Origin: Planctomycetota bacterium
Lineage (GTDB): Bacteria > Planctomycetota > Planctomycetia > Planctomycetales > Planctomycetaceae
Length of the DNA stretch: 64,000 nt
Direction: 5' to 3'
NCBI GenBank assembly: GCA_003671275.1
Contig: QWPB01000061.1
Location: 1-64,000 of the forward strand
Part shown: positions 52,153-62,318 of the stretch, piece by piece
How positions within the stretch are numbered: the stretch's first letter is position 1
Layout: the number at the start of each line of letters is the position of its first letter
Notes under the pieces: generated by a model
Database searches by the model: none
Seen by the model: the letters and a program-made list of their open reading frames with translations, nothing else
What the model was told of the DNA's origin: nothing
Translations under genes and position numbers: made by a program

Positions 52153-53394
52153 ATGGAAGCGACCCTTATCCGAATTGCCCAGTTCTTATTGGTGATGGGG
52201 CTGGTCTGCACTCCGCTCACCGGGCAGGACACGGTCCCCGTCCAGCCTGCTGCCAAACCGCGCGCTACCGAAACGATTCAGGGCAATGGCAGTCGTCTGT
52301 TGCTGACGCCCTCTCGGAACAAACTCCAGCCCGCCGCTCCGATCGAGCGCCCGGCAACGAACCGGCCCCTGCCCGCTGCCGGGAACAAACCGGACGTGAC
52401 CACGATTCTGGAGTTCGAGATTCTCACGACACGCCAGCAGGCCGACACGTCAGCGCAGGCTTGGGGCAAAGTCTTCGAAAAACTCGGGCATAAGGTCTCG
52501 ATCCGCTCGGCGGGCGAAGGGGCCACCGCCGGAGTCGTCGAACGCCCTCGCGGGTCGCTTCGCTTTGTGACAGCCACGGCCTTCCTCGGTCGGCAGGGCA
52601 ATCTGGAGTTCGGCCAACAGTCGTTCACACTGGATCAGAGCGAACAGCTGGGGGAATGGATTGGCGAACTGGTGGTCTACGGGGCCCAGGGATCGCCCGA
52701 CGGGCAACCGATGTGGGGCTTGAACCGCAAGCAATTTGAGGAGCTGTATACGCTGCTGGCGAAGCCCTTGCCCGTGTCACCCGCCGGGATGGAAGTCCGG
52801 CAACTGCTGGAAGCACTTCGTCGTGACCATCACATTCCCCTCCGGTTGCATACGACATTGGCGACCCAGCTGGATGCGGCGGCAGAGGTTGTCGTTGTGA
52901 CGGGCCTGCACGAGGGATTCTCGACGGGTACGGGGCTGGCTGTGGCTCTGCGTGAAGTGGGAGCGGGTTTTCGCCCGGTGCGGACGCCAGCGGGCCCGGT
53001 GGAACTGGAGGTCTTGCCCCTGGACCAGATGAAAACTCCGTGGCCGATGGGGTGGGAACCCAAGGCCGAGACCCCCCGCAACCGGATCGTGCCCGCCCTG
53101 TTCAAGAATAATCCCGTGGTGGAATTGCAGGACGCCCCGCTGGGAGAGGTGTTGGTGGCACTGGCTGCGGAGACCCAGACGCCCATCGTGGTCGATGAAC
53201 GTCAATGTCTCGCCAGGAAGGTCGACGTGCGCACGGTGGTAACCAGCTATCCCGCAAAGCGAAATACAGCCTGGATACTGGTGCTGGCCAGCACCGTCCG
53301 AAAGGCTGGACTCGATTATCAGGTCCGGCAGGATGAAGCCGGATTGGGATTCATCCTGATCGCTCCCTTCGCACCACAGGCAGCTGCGAAGTAA
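52153..53394 (+). CDS. Secreted STN-domain-like protein, partner of FadL
   Basis: A 413-residue protein with an N-terminal signal (IRIAQFLLVMGLVCTPLTG). The region to about 80 is Pro/Ala/Arg-rich and likely disordered. Two later segments resemble short secretin/TonB N-terminal (STN) domains: VSPAGMEVRQLLEALRRDHHIPLRLH at about 213-240 (with segments of at most 20 residues conserved) and ELQDAPLGEVLVALAAETQT near 325. No secretin barrel is present. The gene follows the FadL-type gene after 56 bp. A periplasmic adaptor or secretin-like scaffold is possible. I do not recognise a named family. Confidence 0.72.
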   Translation: MEATLIRIAQFLLVMGLVCTPLTGQDTVPVQPAAKPRATETIQGNGSRLLLTPSRNKLQPAAPIERPATNRPLPAAGNKPDVTTILEFEILTTRQQADTSAQAWGKVFEKLGHKVSIRSAGEGATAGVVERPRGSLRFVTATAFLGRQGNLEFGQQSFTLDQSEQLGEWIGELVVYGAQGSPDGQPMWGLNRKQFEELYTLLAKPLPVSPAGMEVRQLLEALRRDHHIPLRLHTTLATQLDAAAEVVVVTGLHEGFSTGTGLAVALREVGAGFRPVRTPAGPVELEVLPLDQMKTPWPMGWEPKAETPRNRIVPALFKNNPVVELQDAPLGEVLVALAAETQTPIVVDERQCLARKVDVRTVVTSYPAKRNTAWILVLASTVRKAGLDYQVRQDEAGLGFILIAPFAPQAAAK

Positions 53395-53623
53395 CGGTCG
53401 CGTCCTCAGCCAAGTGAGTGCCTTTTAGACATGCCGTGAATCGTCCCGCAGATCGGCCGAACCACGATAGACTCATTTCAAAACGAGCCGTGAACGGTTA
53501 CGGGCCACCCCGCCGATCAATGGGCAGTGTGGGGCCCTCCTGTCAACGACATCAACGACAGTAGAATGAACGCAGGAGTGTCTAGTTCAGTTCGCAGAAC
53601 CTGACTCTGTGGGGAGTAGATGG

Positions 53624-54139
53624 GTGACCAATGCGACATTTCTGCAATCGCAAATCTCCTTTCGTACTTGGCCGTATTGGGGGTTCGTGGCCCTCTTTCT
53701 CTCGGTGGACCTGTTCCTGTTGTCGAATGCCGTTCGGAATTGGGATCAATTCACATTCGCTGCAGAGCAACTTCCCGGAGCTGTCATGGGCGGGCTCATG
53801 ATTCTGGGTTTCAGTGCCGTTCCAGTGTTGCTGCTCTGGACGATGGTCTTTCGTCCGATTACGACTTCGCGTATCGATGAGGAGGGGATCACGATCAACA
53901 CCAAAACAATCCCCTGGCGAGAGATTGGTGTCCTCTACCCGTACCGCATGAGTTCCGGACCGCTGGCTGCCCCCCGGTGGAGCATCGGCTATCACTTCGG
54001 AGGTTCATCGATCCTGATGTTACGACGTGCCGTTTTTATGCCGCCGGTGACGCGCGATGAGTATCAACGCATCATCGAACCGATTGCAGATTTCCTTTCG
54101 AATGCTCATCCGCACGTGATTGTCAGACAGTTAGACTAG
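53624..54139 (+). CDS. Small membrane protein with PH-like domain, unknown function
   Basis: A 171-residue protein with two hydrophobic segments, WPYWGFVALFLSVDLFLLSNA (given here in two halves, about residues 16-36) and AVMGGLMILGFSAVPVLLLW (about 54-74). A C-terminal soluble part follows (FRPITTSRIDEEGITINTKT, IPWREIGVLYPY) that resembles a bacterial PH-like domain. GTG 53624 has GGGGAG 8 nt upstream; the alternative GTG 53609 lacks one. Nothing nearby explains its role. It is followed by a 713 bp spacer. Confidence 0.7.
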   Translation: MTNATFLQSQISFRTWPYWGFVALFLSVDLFLLSNAVRNWDQFTFAAEQLPGAVMGGLMILGFSAVPVLLLWTMVFRPITTSRIDEEGITINTKTIPWREIGVLYPYRMSSGPLAAPRWSIGYHFGGSSILMLRRAVFMPPVTRDEYQRIIEPIADFLSNAHPHVIVRQLD

Positions 54140-54852
54140 GCCGGTTCCCATCTCCGGCGGGGTGGCCCGGAAATCGCTTGGGAAGTCTGGGAGACGCGGG
54201 AACGGGAGGGATTGAAGAGAGATCGTCGCCGTCGTAACCTCTTGTTGTTTGACAACCCGGATGCTCGAAGCCGCGTCCGGGCTGTCCCGTCGATTCCGTC
54301 ACAGGGTGACCACCGCGAATTTGCAGAGATGGACCACCATCCGGCGAAGTTGGCCGGGGGGGCTTTTCATCCCTGTTGTTCCCACTGACAGGCCAGTCGG
54401 GGCCCCCGGGGATTCCGCCATTTGTGATTTCCACACGGAAGCTGGGTGCATGCGTCTCAATCGTCGGTGAAATCTCGTTACACCACTGGACTCCGATTGA
54501 GTGGCTCGTCCTCCACCGCGAAGCAGCGACAGCGAGCCCGCATTCACCGAAACCGTCGTTGACGCCCAGCGCCCCGTCAACCCTGACAATGGGGACGGAG
54601 GCAGACCTGCCCGAGAGGGCGAATCCCCATGAATCCCGTGGGTTTCAGCTACGACTACAGGCGGTCACCGCTTCGCGGTTCAGAACACAGCCTTGGCGAG
54701 AGGTAATGCCACCGACGATTGAGACGCACACACGGCAGCGGATACGGGTCCGGGAATGGCTGACAGTTGGCCATCGGTTTCGATAAGCTACTGTTGATGC
54801 GGTCTGTGGGCTGTGTCATCTGGCGGATGAAACTTTCCCGGTGGGGGCTCTG
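54140..54852. repeat. Spacer of 713 bp with stem-loop repeat (copy D) and a 19 bp perfect inverted repeat
   Basis: At 54166-54191 is an inverted copy of the repeat seen at 5931, 28320 and 30359. TGCGTCTCAATCGTCGGTG (54451-54469) and its exact reverse complement (54710-54728) bound a 278 bp segment. Inside are further palindromic bits (GCGGTCACCGCTTCGCGGT near 54660). No convincing gene occurs, though a 136-codon frame is open at 54376-54786. The segment could be a non-autonomous element. Confidence 0.55.
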
Positions 54853-55776
54853 ATGAAGCTGCGATGTGGATTGTGTTGTCTGGTTTCGGCGGCGCTGGCC
54901 GCGCTGCTGATCGCGATGAGCCACGGCGAAGTGGGTGCGGCTGACAAGATCGATGTGCTGATCGTGGATGGTCAGAACAATCATGATTTTGAGCGGACGA
55001 CGCCGTACCTCCGGAAGGTGCTGGAAGCCACGGGGCGGTTTCGGACCTATGTCGTGACCACTCCCGCCAGTGGGGCCGAGCCAGGGGCTTGGAAAGGGTT
55101 CCGTCCCCAGTTTGCCGACTACGATGTCGTGCTGAGCAATTACAATGGCGAGACGTGGCCCGAGCATGCCCGGACGGCGTACGAGGAGTTTGTTCTGAAT
55201 GGGGGCGGGGTCATGAACGTTCATGCGGCCAACAACCCGTTTCCCGACTGGCCGCGATGGAATGAGATGACTGGTCTGGCGTGGCGTCCGAGTTCCTTTG
55301 GCGATCGGATCACGGTCGATGCCGAAGGGAAGCCGGTCCGCACCGCCAAGGGGGAAGGCCCTGGAGCCGGTCATGGACGGCAGCATGCCTATGCCGTGAT
55401 TACCCGTGATCGCGAACACCCGATCACAAAGGGTCTCCCCGCCGAGTGGATGCACCCGCAAGATGAACTCTATCACGGCCAGCGCGGGCCGGGGTTAAAC
55501 ATGAATATCCTGGCGACCGCTTTCAGCTCCCAGGAGTCAGGCGGAACGGGCGACCATGAACCGATGGTGTGGTGGATTCCCGCGGGCAAGGGGCGTGTGG
55601 TGACGACCGTTCTGGGTCATGTGGGTCGTGGTCAGGACGAGAAGACTTGGCCGATGCGGTGCGCTGGATTCCATGCCATTGTCACCCGCGGAACCGAATG
55701 GGCTGCCACGGGCGAAGTGACGATTCCGTTGCCCAAAGAACTGCCCACGGCAACCGATGTGAAGCTGATCGAATAA
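54853..55776 (+). CDS. Secreted ThuA-like protein
   Basis: A 307-residue protein of the ThuA (trehalose-utilisation) type, with a class I glutamine-amidotransferase-like fold. The signal peptide is LRCGLCCLVSAALAALLIAM. VLIVDGQNNHDFE is the first strand and loop, GGGVMNVHAANNPFPDWP the central turn, and PADGK-like PAGKGRVVTTVLGHVG the C-terminal part. HPITKGLPAEWMHPQDELYHG is typical of planctomycete members. ThuA-like proteins are thought to act in sugar metabolism, but the reaction is unproven. ATG 54853 puts the signal at the N-terminus. An intrinsic terminator follows 36 bp after the stop. Confidence 0.9.
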   Translation: MKLRCGLCCLVSAALAALLIAMSHGEVGAADKIDVLIVDGQNNHDFERTTPYLRKVLEATGRFRTYVVTTPASGAEPGAWKGFRPQFADYDVVLSNYNGETWPEHARTAYEEFVLNGGGVMNVHAANNPFPDWPRWNEMTGLAWRPSSFGDRITVDAEGKPVRTAKGEGPGAGHGRQHAYAVITRDREHPITKGLPAEWMHPQDELYHGQRGPGLNMNILATAFSSQESGGTGDHEPMVWWIPAGKGRVVTTVLGHVGRGQDEKTWPMRCAGFHAIVTRGTEWAATGEVTIPLPKELPTATDVKLIE

Positions 55777-55811
55777 CCGGGTCAGACAGTAATTGAGTCC
55801 GACAGGGAACC

Positions 55812-55847
55812 GCCCGGCATTTCCACGAAATGCCGGGCTTTGTTTTT
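55812..55847 (+). terminator. Rho-independent terminator after the ThuA-like gene
   Basis: GCCCGGCATTTC (55812-55823) is perfectly complementary to GAAATGCCGGGC (55827-55838) with a CAC loop, followed by TTTGTTTTT (55839-55847). This is the clearest intrinsic terminator in the window. Confidence 0.92.
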
Positions 55848-55927
55848 GAAGGCCATCGACGAGGCTGAGGAGGGCGTTCTGGCTCCGGGAGCCAAGGTCA
55901 ACGGGACGCCTCAACTGGGATCACGAT

Positions 55928-56239
55928 TCACAAAATCCACAACGCGATGTACCAATTCAGGAACTCTCCCAGTGGTGGAAAGATCCCCGCCAGCTGATAA
56001 AGCGGCTCGTAGAACGCCGCGACCAGATTGGGGCCGCTGACGTGTTTGCCTTCGAACCACTTCCAGTACAGGGGGCCGATCGACAGGACATAGACCGTCC
56101 AGGTGATGAGGATCTGCAAAATGGTCGATCGCCACCAGCGCCAGCGGGCACTGCGAGCTCCCGCCTCAGCGGTGGATTCCGTCGAGGGGGACACGGGCTC
56201 CAGGCCAGCAGGCGGGACAGTGGTCATGGGCTCTTTCAT
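55928..56239 (-). CDS. Small membrane protein, unknown function
   Basis: A 103-residue protein with a polar, Ser/Thr/Pro-rich N-terminus and two hydrophobic segments (STILQILITWTVYVLSIGPL, LYQLAGIFPPLGEFLNWYIA). The composition and aromatic-rich ends look like a genuine membrane protein and not a shadow frame. ATG 56239 is taken; ATG 56227 is also possible. The gene lies 77 bp downstream of secA on the same strand, so it may be co-transcribed. I do not recognise it; an Sec-linked role is not supported. Confidence 0.6.
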   Translation of the reverse strand: MKEPMTTVPPAGLEPVSPSTESTAEAGARSARWRWWRSTILQILITWTVYVLSIGPLYWKWFEGKHVSGPNLVAAFYEPLYQLAGIFPPLGEFLNWYIALWIL

Positions 56240-56316
56240 CGGCTGTGAAGGGCCGGGGCCGCAGTGCGGCAGACAGGCTCACCGGTCCGCGCCACCCCGT
56301 GAACCGCTTCACGGGA

Positions 56317-59300
56317 TCAGGCTCCGTGGCAGTTCTTGTACTTCTTGCCGCTGCCACACGGGCATGGGTCGTTGCGTCCGACTTTTTTCTCTCGATTGCG
56401 GATGGGCTCGATGGTCGCGGGGGCTTGCCCCGGCTGAGTTCCGGATTCGAGGTAACCCGTTTCGGTCGGGGTTGTGGGGGCCTCCGCGACCGCGGAGACG
56501 GGGGCCGCGGTTTCATGAACGGCTGCGGTTTCGTGCCAGACATCGTTGAGGAAATTGGGATTTCCTTCGCGTTCGAGGCGGAAGACCGAAGCGGTGACCT
56601 GTTCGGCAATTCCTTCCCACATGCCGTCGAACTGTTCCATTCCCTGCCGCTTGTATTCGACCTTGGGATCCTTTTGGGCATAGCCTACCAGGCCGACGTT
56701 CTGTCGCAGGAAGTCCATGCTGTAGAGATGTTCCTTCCACGAGTTGTCGAGCACTTCGAGCAGCACCAGCCGCTCGGCCTGACCCATTTCAGGACGGTAC
56801 TTCTTCTCGTAGGCTTTGAGGGCGTCCAGCTCGATCTGTTCCGGAGTCTGCTTCTTCATCTCATCGAGATCAAGTTCGCTGTCGAACCGCCGAAACACGA
56901 AGTCATGCAACTCGCGTAGCGCGGTCACATCCTGAAGGGGCCCGACCTTTCCCTTGATGAGCGGGAAGGCCCGGTTGAGCAGGGCTTTCACCTGAGCGGA
57001 GATGTCGTCCTTGGGGAGGAACTCCCGGCTCTTTTCGACGATCTGATCGACGACTTCGCGATTGGAGGCCGCGGTGGCTCCCTCCAACTGGCTGCGAAAG
57101 CGATTGTTGGCCCAGCGGATCAGCCCTTCGCGATCGCCCTGCGCATTGGCGGTCACCTGGAACCGCATCAGGCTGATGTTGACCGGGAAGATGGCATCCT
57201 GTTCGTCGTAGCGTTCCCGAATCCGGACCATGACGGTCGCCGTGGTTTTTTCGGGCTCCTCGTAACGTCCGAAAGAGGAGGACGGAATGGTCAATCCATA
57301 CTGATGGTTGAGCCAACCGGACAATTGATTCCGTCCGAAGTCCTCGTGCAGGATCATATCGAGGGGGCTGAAGTCGGTCTTTTCGATGTGCTCGATGGCT
57401 CGCGCGACCATGGCTTCATGCAGTCGGCCCGGGTCGAACGTCTCGGGCCCGCCCGGCAAGGCGACCGATCGCAGATCACGGGGCGTGACGTTTTGTGAAT
57501 AGCGACGGTTGAACCAGCCGCAGAGTGCCTGCCAATTCCATTCGGATTCGGGCTGTCCCTCGGGAAGAGTTTCTTCAATTTGCTCGCGGAGCAGCCGCTC
57601 GGCTTGCCGTTCAGCTTCCGTGGTCAGATAGAGGACCGCCTGATCCCGATCCATTCCGTGGACATCATGAGCCTTGATGTCGTCGATCCCCAGAGTGGAA
57701 GTGGCCCAGGCTGCAACAGTTTCGGCGGGGTATCGAACTGCCAGGAACTTTTCCACCTGCTTGGCCACCTGCCGCGACATCATCTCCAGTACGATGTCCC
57801 GACAACTGGCTCCATCGAGGAGCCGCTGGCGGTACGAGTAAACCATCTTCCGCTGGAAGTCCATGACCTCGTCATATTCGAGGAGGTTTTTGCGAGAGTC
57901 GAAGTGTCGCTCCTCGACTTTCTTCTGGGCTTTCTCGATCTGTTTGGTGACCATCGAGTGCTCGATGGCTTCGCCTTCCTGCATGCCGAGCCAGGCCAGG
58001 ACTCCCTTGACCCAGTCCCCGGCGAAGATCCGCATCAGATCGTCTTCCAGTGACAGGAAGAATCGGCTGGAACCGGGGTCTCCCTGGCGGCCCGACCGGC
58101 CGCGCAGTTGGAGGTCGATTCGGCGGGAGTCGTGACGTTCGGAGCCAATGACATGCAGTCCGCCGACCTCCGCGACCTTGCGACCTTCGGCCTTCATGCC
58201 GAGGCGGTTCGAGATTTCATCGCTGGTGTTGTCCCAGACTGACTTGGGGACATCGAGTCGCGAAGCGAACTGTGTCTTGAGTGTTTCCCAGGCGAGGAAT
58301 TCGGGGTTGCCGCCGAGGATGATGTCGGTGCCGCGACCGGCCATGTTGGTGGCGATGGTGACCGATGCCAGCCGACCGGCCTGGGCAATGATTTCGGCTT
58401 CGCGTTCATGGTGGCGGGCGTTGAGTACCTCGTGCTTGATCCCCCGGCGACCGAGCATGGCGGACAGCAGTTCGCTCTTCTCGATCGATTTGGTGCCCAC
58501 GAGGATGGGTCGACCGGTCTGGTTGACGTCGACGATCTCATTGACGACCGCGTTCCACTTTTCGCGTTCCGTCCGGTAGATCACGTCCGGGTGATTGATA
58601 CGCTGGGTCGGTCGATTGGTCGGGATGGCGACCACTTCCAGGTTGTAGATCTTCATGAACTCGGTCGACTCGGTCATGGCGGTACCGGTCATTCCGCCTA
58701 GTTTATTGTAAAGCTTGAAGTAGTTTTGGAGCGTGACGGTGGCCAGTGTCTGGGACACCTGTTTGACGCGGACTCCTTCCTTGGCTTCGCACGCCTGATG
58801 CAGACCATCGCTCCACTGACGACCGGGCATTTTGCGACCGGTGTTTTCGTCGACAATGACGATCTCGCCCTGCTCGACGACGTAGCTCACGTCGCGCTTG
58901 TAGAGGAAGTGGGCCTTCAGCGCCTGGTCAATCAGGTGCGGCCATTCCATGTTGCCGGTGGTGTAGAAGCTCTCGACCCCGGCCAGCTGTTCCGCTCGGC
59001 GGATTCCGGACTCGGTGAGGTGGCAGGAGTGTTCTTTTTCTTTGACCTCGAAGTCGACCCCGCTTTGCAGCTGCCGGGCCACCTTGTCGGCCTTGGAGTA
59101 CTTGGTCACGTCATCATGGGCGGGGCCACTGATGATGAGCGGGGTGCGGGCCTCGTCGATCAGGATGTTGTCGATTTCGTCGACGATCGCATAATCCAGG
59201 TGCCCTTGCACCTGCAGATCCTGTCGGGACTTCATATTGTCGCGGAGGTAGTCAAAACCAAACTCATTGCTGGTGCCGTAGGTAATATCGCAGGCATACT

Positions 59301-59892
59301 GGGGCTGCCGCTCATGCGGCTGCATGATCGACTGGATCGCCCCCACGGAGAGGCCGAGTCCAATGTGCGTTGGGCCGACCCACTCCATATCGCGTTTGGC
59401 GAGGTAGTCGTTGACGGTGACCACGTGGACCTTACCCGCCAAGGCGTTGAGGTAGGCGGGCAGGGTGCAGACGAGGGTCTTGCCTTCCCCGGTCACCATC
59501 TCGGCAATCTTGCCCTGATGCAGGGCATAACCGCCCACCATCTGGACATCGTAATGCCGCATCTTGAGGTAGCGTTTTCCGGACTCGCGAACCGCCGCGA
59601 AGGCTTCGGGCAGAATGTCGTCCAGCGTCTTGCCATCGGCCAGCATCGCGCGCAGTCGGACGGTTGTCCCTTTCAACTCGCCATCGGACAGTCTTTCGAA
59701 GTCCGGTTCGAGCTGGTTGATTCGGTCGAGAACCGAGCCGGGAATGATTTCACTGCGGCCATCGCGATGGCGAATGAACCCGACGCGACGAACCTGCCGC
59801 TCGTTGGAGGAGCCAAAGACGCCGCGAATTCCCCGCTCCGCGAGCGCAGTCATCCCGGTGAAGAACTCGCCAACGCGATCAAAGACGTCCAT
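56317..59892 (-). CDS. secA: Preprotein translocase ATPase SecA, enlarged
   Basis: Drives export of unfolded proteins through SecYEG. At 1191 residues it is about 290 longer than E. coli SecA. NBD1 has [16 protein letters not shown] (Walker A near residue 133), [12 protein letters not shown] and the DEAD region [15 protein letters not shown] (about 234-249). NBD2 has [22 protein letters not shown] and [24 protein letters not shown]. The extra length is mainly in the C-terminal helical part (about 740-1000), before [22 protein letters not shown] zinc motif, [17 protein letters not shown], ends the protein and should bind SecB or the ribosome. Planctomycete SecA proteins are often long. The gene stands beside no sec partner. 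Confidence 0.97.
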   Translation of the reverse strand: MDVFDRVGEFFTGMTALAERGIRGVFGSSNERQVRRVGFIRHRDGRSEIIPGSVLDRINQLEPDFERLSDGELKGTTVRLRAMLADGKTLDDILPEAFAAVRESGKRYLKMRHYDVQMVGGYALHQGKIAEMVTGEGKTLVCTLPAYLNALAGKVHVVTVNDYLAKRDMEWVGPTHIGLGLSVGAIQSIMQPHERQPQYACDITYGTSNEFGFDYLRDNMKSRQDLQVQGHLDYAIVDEIDNILIDEARTPLIISGPAHDDVTKYSKADKVARQLQSGVDFEVKEKEHSCHLTESGIRRAEQLAGVESFYTTGNMEWPHLIDQALKAHFLYKRDVSYVVEQGEIVIVDENTGRKMPGRQWSDGLHQACEAKEGVRVKQVSQTLATVTLQNYFKLYNKLGGMTGTAMTESTEFMKIYNLEVVAIPTNRPTQRINHPDVIYRTEREKWNAVVNEIVDVNQTGRPILVGTKSIEKSELLSAMLGRRGIKHEVLNARHHEREAEIIAQAGRLASVTIATNMAGRGTDIILGGNPEFLAWETLKTQFASRLDVPKSVWDNTSDEISNRLGMKAEGRKVAEVGGLHVIGSERHDSRRIDLQLRGRSGRQGDPGSSRFFLSLEDDLMRIFAGDWVKGVLAWLGMQEGEAIEHSMVTKQIEKAQKKVEERHFDSRKNLLEYDEVMDFQRKMVYSYRQRLLDGASCRDIVLEMMSRQVAKQVEKFLAVRYPAETVAAWATSTLGIDDIKAHDVHGMDRDQAVLYLTTEAERQAERLLREQIEETLPEGQPESEWNWQALCGWFNRRYSQNVTPRDLRSVALPGGPETFDPGRLHEAMVARAIEHIEKTDFSPLDMILHEDFGRNQLSGWLNHQYGLTIPSSSFGRYEEPEKTTATVMVRIRERYDEQDAIFPVNISLMRFQVTANAQGDREGLIRWANNRFRSQLEGATAASNREVVDQIVEKSREFLPKDDISAQVKALLNRAFPLIKGKVGPLQDVTALRELHDFVFRRFDSELDLDEMKKQTPEQIELDALKAYEKKYRPEMGQAERLVLLEVLDNSWKEHLYSMDFLRQNVGLVGYAQKDPKVEYKRQGMEQFDGMWEGIAEQVTASVFRLEREGNPNFLNDVWHETAAVHETAAPVSAVAEAPTTPTETGYLESGTQPGQAPATIEPIRNREKKVGRNDPCPCGSGKKYKNCHGA

Positions 59893-60271
59893 GGTGTCTC
59901 ACTATTCTCTACGATGACAGGCTTCCCAGCCTGTCCTGCTCAGTCCGGACCAGCAGGGGCTGGCTCAACGGCTGACGATGACCGAAAGGTGAGCTTTCGG
60001 CGACTTTTGCCGGTCCGCTTGACCTATTCCGCCTGCATTGCCGCGCCCCATCGAGTGCCGCAATCCTCGTTCCGAGAGTCGTGCCTGGGAGGCAGCCGAC
60101 AGTCGATCACGAGCGGAAATCCCTGCCGTGTCGGAGTTTATTGCTCTGGAGAAATGGGGTCAATATGGTACAACGCCCCATCAGTTTCGCACGGTGTGCC
60201 GATCTGGCATAGTGGCTCCTGAAAGCCCGCCTGCCACGTTCATGGATTCGAAGTTTTCTGGGAGTGAGCGC
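59893..60271. repeat. Spacer with perfect hairpin at 59916-59935
   Basis: GACAGGCT-TCCC-AGCCTGTC (59916-59935) is a perfect 8 bp hairpin only 24 bp before the secA start, on a region that should be in or near its leader. It shares the ACAGGC block with the elements at 10077 and 24213. The rest shows no gene. Confidence 0.5.
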
Positions 60272-60529
60272 ATGTCCAAAGGCCGACCGATAGTCCGCCT
60301 GCCCGCCTCCAAAAAACCCAACCTTCAGAAAAAACAGAGACAGCAGGTCCAGTCCAAGTCACAATTGATGCGAACGCAGGCTCTGGGCAAGTCCGCTGAC
60401 GCGGCGGGGCGTCACGGATCGGGTCAGGGTTCATGCCCGATGAATCAAGGGCCGTCGACGACCTGGAACTGGGCTGCGCTACCATCGGGCTTGGTGAACT
60501 CCAGCTTCAGGCTGGACGCGGGACGCTGA
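60272..60529 (+). CDS. Candidate small basic protein, unverified
   Basis: An 85-codon frame starting at ATG 60272, preceded by GGGAGTGAG at a good distance. The first 40 residues are strongly basic and Gln-rich (MSKGRPIVRLPASKKP, LQKKQRQQVQSKSQ). The last 28 codons overlap the 3' end of the convergent haem-protein gene in antisense and look less protein-like. It could be a small nucleic-acid-binding or ribosome-associated protein, or a chance frame. A frame upstream to 60038 is open but unconvincing. Confidence 0.3.
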   Translation: MSKGRPIVRLPASKKPNLQKKQRQQVQSKSQLMRTQALGKSADAAGRHGSGQGSCPMNQGPSTTWNWAALPSGLVNSSFRLDAGR

Positions 60530-62208
60530 CGAGTGTCGACACGCAGTGTGATCGATTGCCGACCGGCTTCCAGATCCAGCGTGGCCCCTTGGGGGTTGTC
60601 GAGAAGCTCCTTGCCCACCCAAACGGTCAGGCCAGTGATCTCATCGAACTGAAGCTGGGCCGGGCCGCCTTGCACGACATCGATTTCGGCTTGCAAATAG
60701 AAGACCGGTGACATCCGGGTCGCGGCAATTTCGTCCAGCGGCAACGTTCCGTTGACCAGAGAATAAGCGGAGATCCAGACTGGGCTTGCGAGTACATCCG
60801 TTTCAAAGATCACGGTATTGGGAAGATCACCCAGCAGGGCGGCATCGCTGGTTGCCAGTTGTCGCCACCGCTGAACACGCTGAGTGGAACGCACTTCATA
60901 CGCGCCCGGGCGCCCCATGACGGACAGGAATTTCAACAGGTCCAGCACTTCGGCTTCGGTCATCAGTGTGGGCAGGCCCTTGGGCATCAGGGACTTGCCT
61001 TCGATCTCTTCATCAATATCCGATATCGGGATTTCGATCAGCTGGCTGTCGGTATTGCGCAGGACGACCGTCGTGTCGGTCCGGTCGACGGCGATTCCCT
61101 GCAGGACGCGACCTTCGAGGGTGGTGATGGTCTTCGTGATATACGCTTCCTTGATTTGAGCATCCGGGTCGAAGATCGCGGTGACCAGGTAATCCATGGG
61201 GGAATTGGCCCCGACCGGGGTCAGGTCCGGGCCGATTTGCCCCCCGGCTTTATTCACGGCATGGCACTTCATGCAGCTGAGATCCGACCGGCGGAACACC
61301 TGTTCCCCACGGGCCGCGTCTCCCTTCTGTTCGGCGGCAAGGGCCATCTCCCGAACCTGTGTGGAGGTGAGCTGGATCGGTTTGGCACTGACTCCCGCCA
61401 GCGGTGCGAGGACATCGATCAGGGCCGCATCGCTCCGCCCGGTCGCATAGACCCGACGGAGGCACAGCTTGGCGACATCCCCACTGGGAGGATTCGCTTT
61501 CAGGGCGGCCCCCAAGGCGGCAGGCCCACCGGTTTGCGCCAGCAGGGAGTCAATGATTCCCTCAACTGAATCGCCGGGTTGAGCGGTCTGAAGGATCTTG
61601 GCCGCCGCTGTCGCCGCCGCTGGAGTGTCGATCTTGGCGAGAACGGTCACGCCCAAACTGCGAGTGGCGAACTGGTCACCGGTGGCCACCAGTGCCTCGG
61701 CGAGCTGGCGACCTTGGACGGGATCGATGGCCCCGATGGCGGTGAGGGCCGCAGCGCGCGTCGTCCGGGGGGTGGTGGGGGCCTTGATCAGTGCGGCCAG
61801 AGCCGGAGCGGCCGCCTGGAGTTTCCAGGCTGCGGCCAGGTCGATCGCTCCGGGTTGAAGTTCAGCGGATTCAGAGGGGCTGGCGGTGAGCAGCGTTGCC
61901 AAGGGGGTCAGATCGCCTGCCGGCTGGACCTTGCGGTTGGTTGCCGCCTCTTTCAGCCAGCCCAGCACCTGCTTGCGTAGAGCCAGTGGATAGACATCCC
62001 CGGCGACCTGTCCAAAGACGTAGGCCAGGTCGTGCTCGTTTCCACGGGTACAGACCATCTCCACCACACTGCCCAGTCGGGCGGGCGGCACTTTACCGCT
62101 TTGCAGGAGCTTCATGACCGACCCGACAGCCGATGGCGGCGGGTCTGCCGCTTCACTCATCGAGGTGACCAGTCCACAGATGACGAAGAACAGGCAACGC
62201 AGATTCAA
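60445..62208 (-). CDS. Secreted HEAT-repeat protein with c-type haem domain (TIGR02603-like)
   Basis: A 587-residue protein with a Sec signal (LRCLFFVICGLVTSMSEA). The region 30-290 is helical and Ala/Leu-rich, compatible with HEAT-like repeats. The haem site is SCMKCHAVNKAGGQIGPDL near residue 310, followed by PDAQIKEAYITKTI and the distal-ligand region GKSLMPKGLPTLMTEAEV, the layout of the planctomycete putative haem-binding domain. The last 150 residues are beta-rich. It should be a periplasmic redox or structural protein. It lies 110 bp downstream of a Tat-secreted Gfo/Idh oxidoreductase, a common partner type in planctomycetes, so a shared transcript is likely. Confidence 0.88.
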   Translation of the reverse strand: MNLRCLFFVICGLVTSMSEAADPPPSAVGSVMKLLQSGKVPPARLGSVVEMVCTRGNEHDLAYVFGQVAGDVYPLALRKQVLGWLKEAATNRKVQPAGDLTPLATLLTASPSESAELQPGAIDLAAAWKLQAAAPALAALIKAPTTPRTTRAAALTAIGAIDPVQGRQLAEALVATGDQFATRSLGVTVLAKIDTPAAATAAAKILQTAQPGDSVEGIIDSLLAQTGGPAALGAALKANPPSGDVAKLCLRRVYATGRSDAALIDVLAPLAGVSAKPIQLTSTQVREMALAAEQKGDAARGEQVFRRSDLSCMKCHAVNKAGGQIGPDLTPVGANSPMDYLVTAIFDPDAQIKEAYITKTITTLEGRVLQGIAVDRTDTTVVLRNTDSQLIEIPISDIDEEIEGKSLMPKGLPTLMTEAEVLDLLKFLSVMGRPGAYEVRSTQRVQRWRQLATSDAALLGDLPNTVIFETDVLASPVWISAYSLVNGTLPLDEIAATRMSPVFYLQAEIDVVQGGPAQLQFDEITGLTVWVGKELLDNPQGATLDLEAGRQSITLRVDTRQRPASSLKLEFTKPDGSAAQFQVVDGP

Positions 62209-62318
62209 AGCGACGACTCACTGTTAGCAGGGACTACGAGTTCACGGGGAGACAGCGGGCCAACTGTCGTCAGGTCGCGCGGAGTTTCCGCGAGACCTCG
62301 CCGCACGGGGCATCCCCT

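Noticed and set aside
54376-54786. 136-codon plus-strand frame
   Set aside because: It crosses the inverted-repeat segment and palindromes, lacks a ribosome site, and shows no domain-like sequence.
58726-60222. 498-codon plus-strand frame
   Set aside because: It is the antisense shadow of secA; high GC keeps such frames open.
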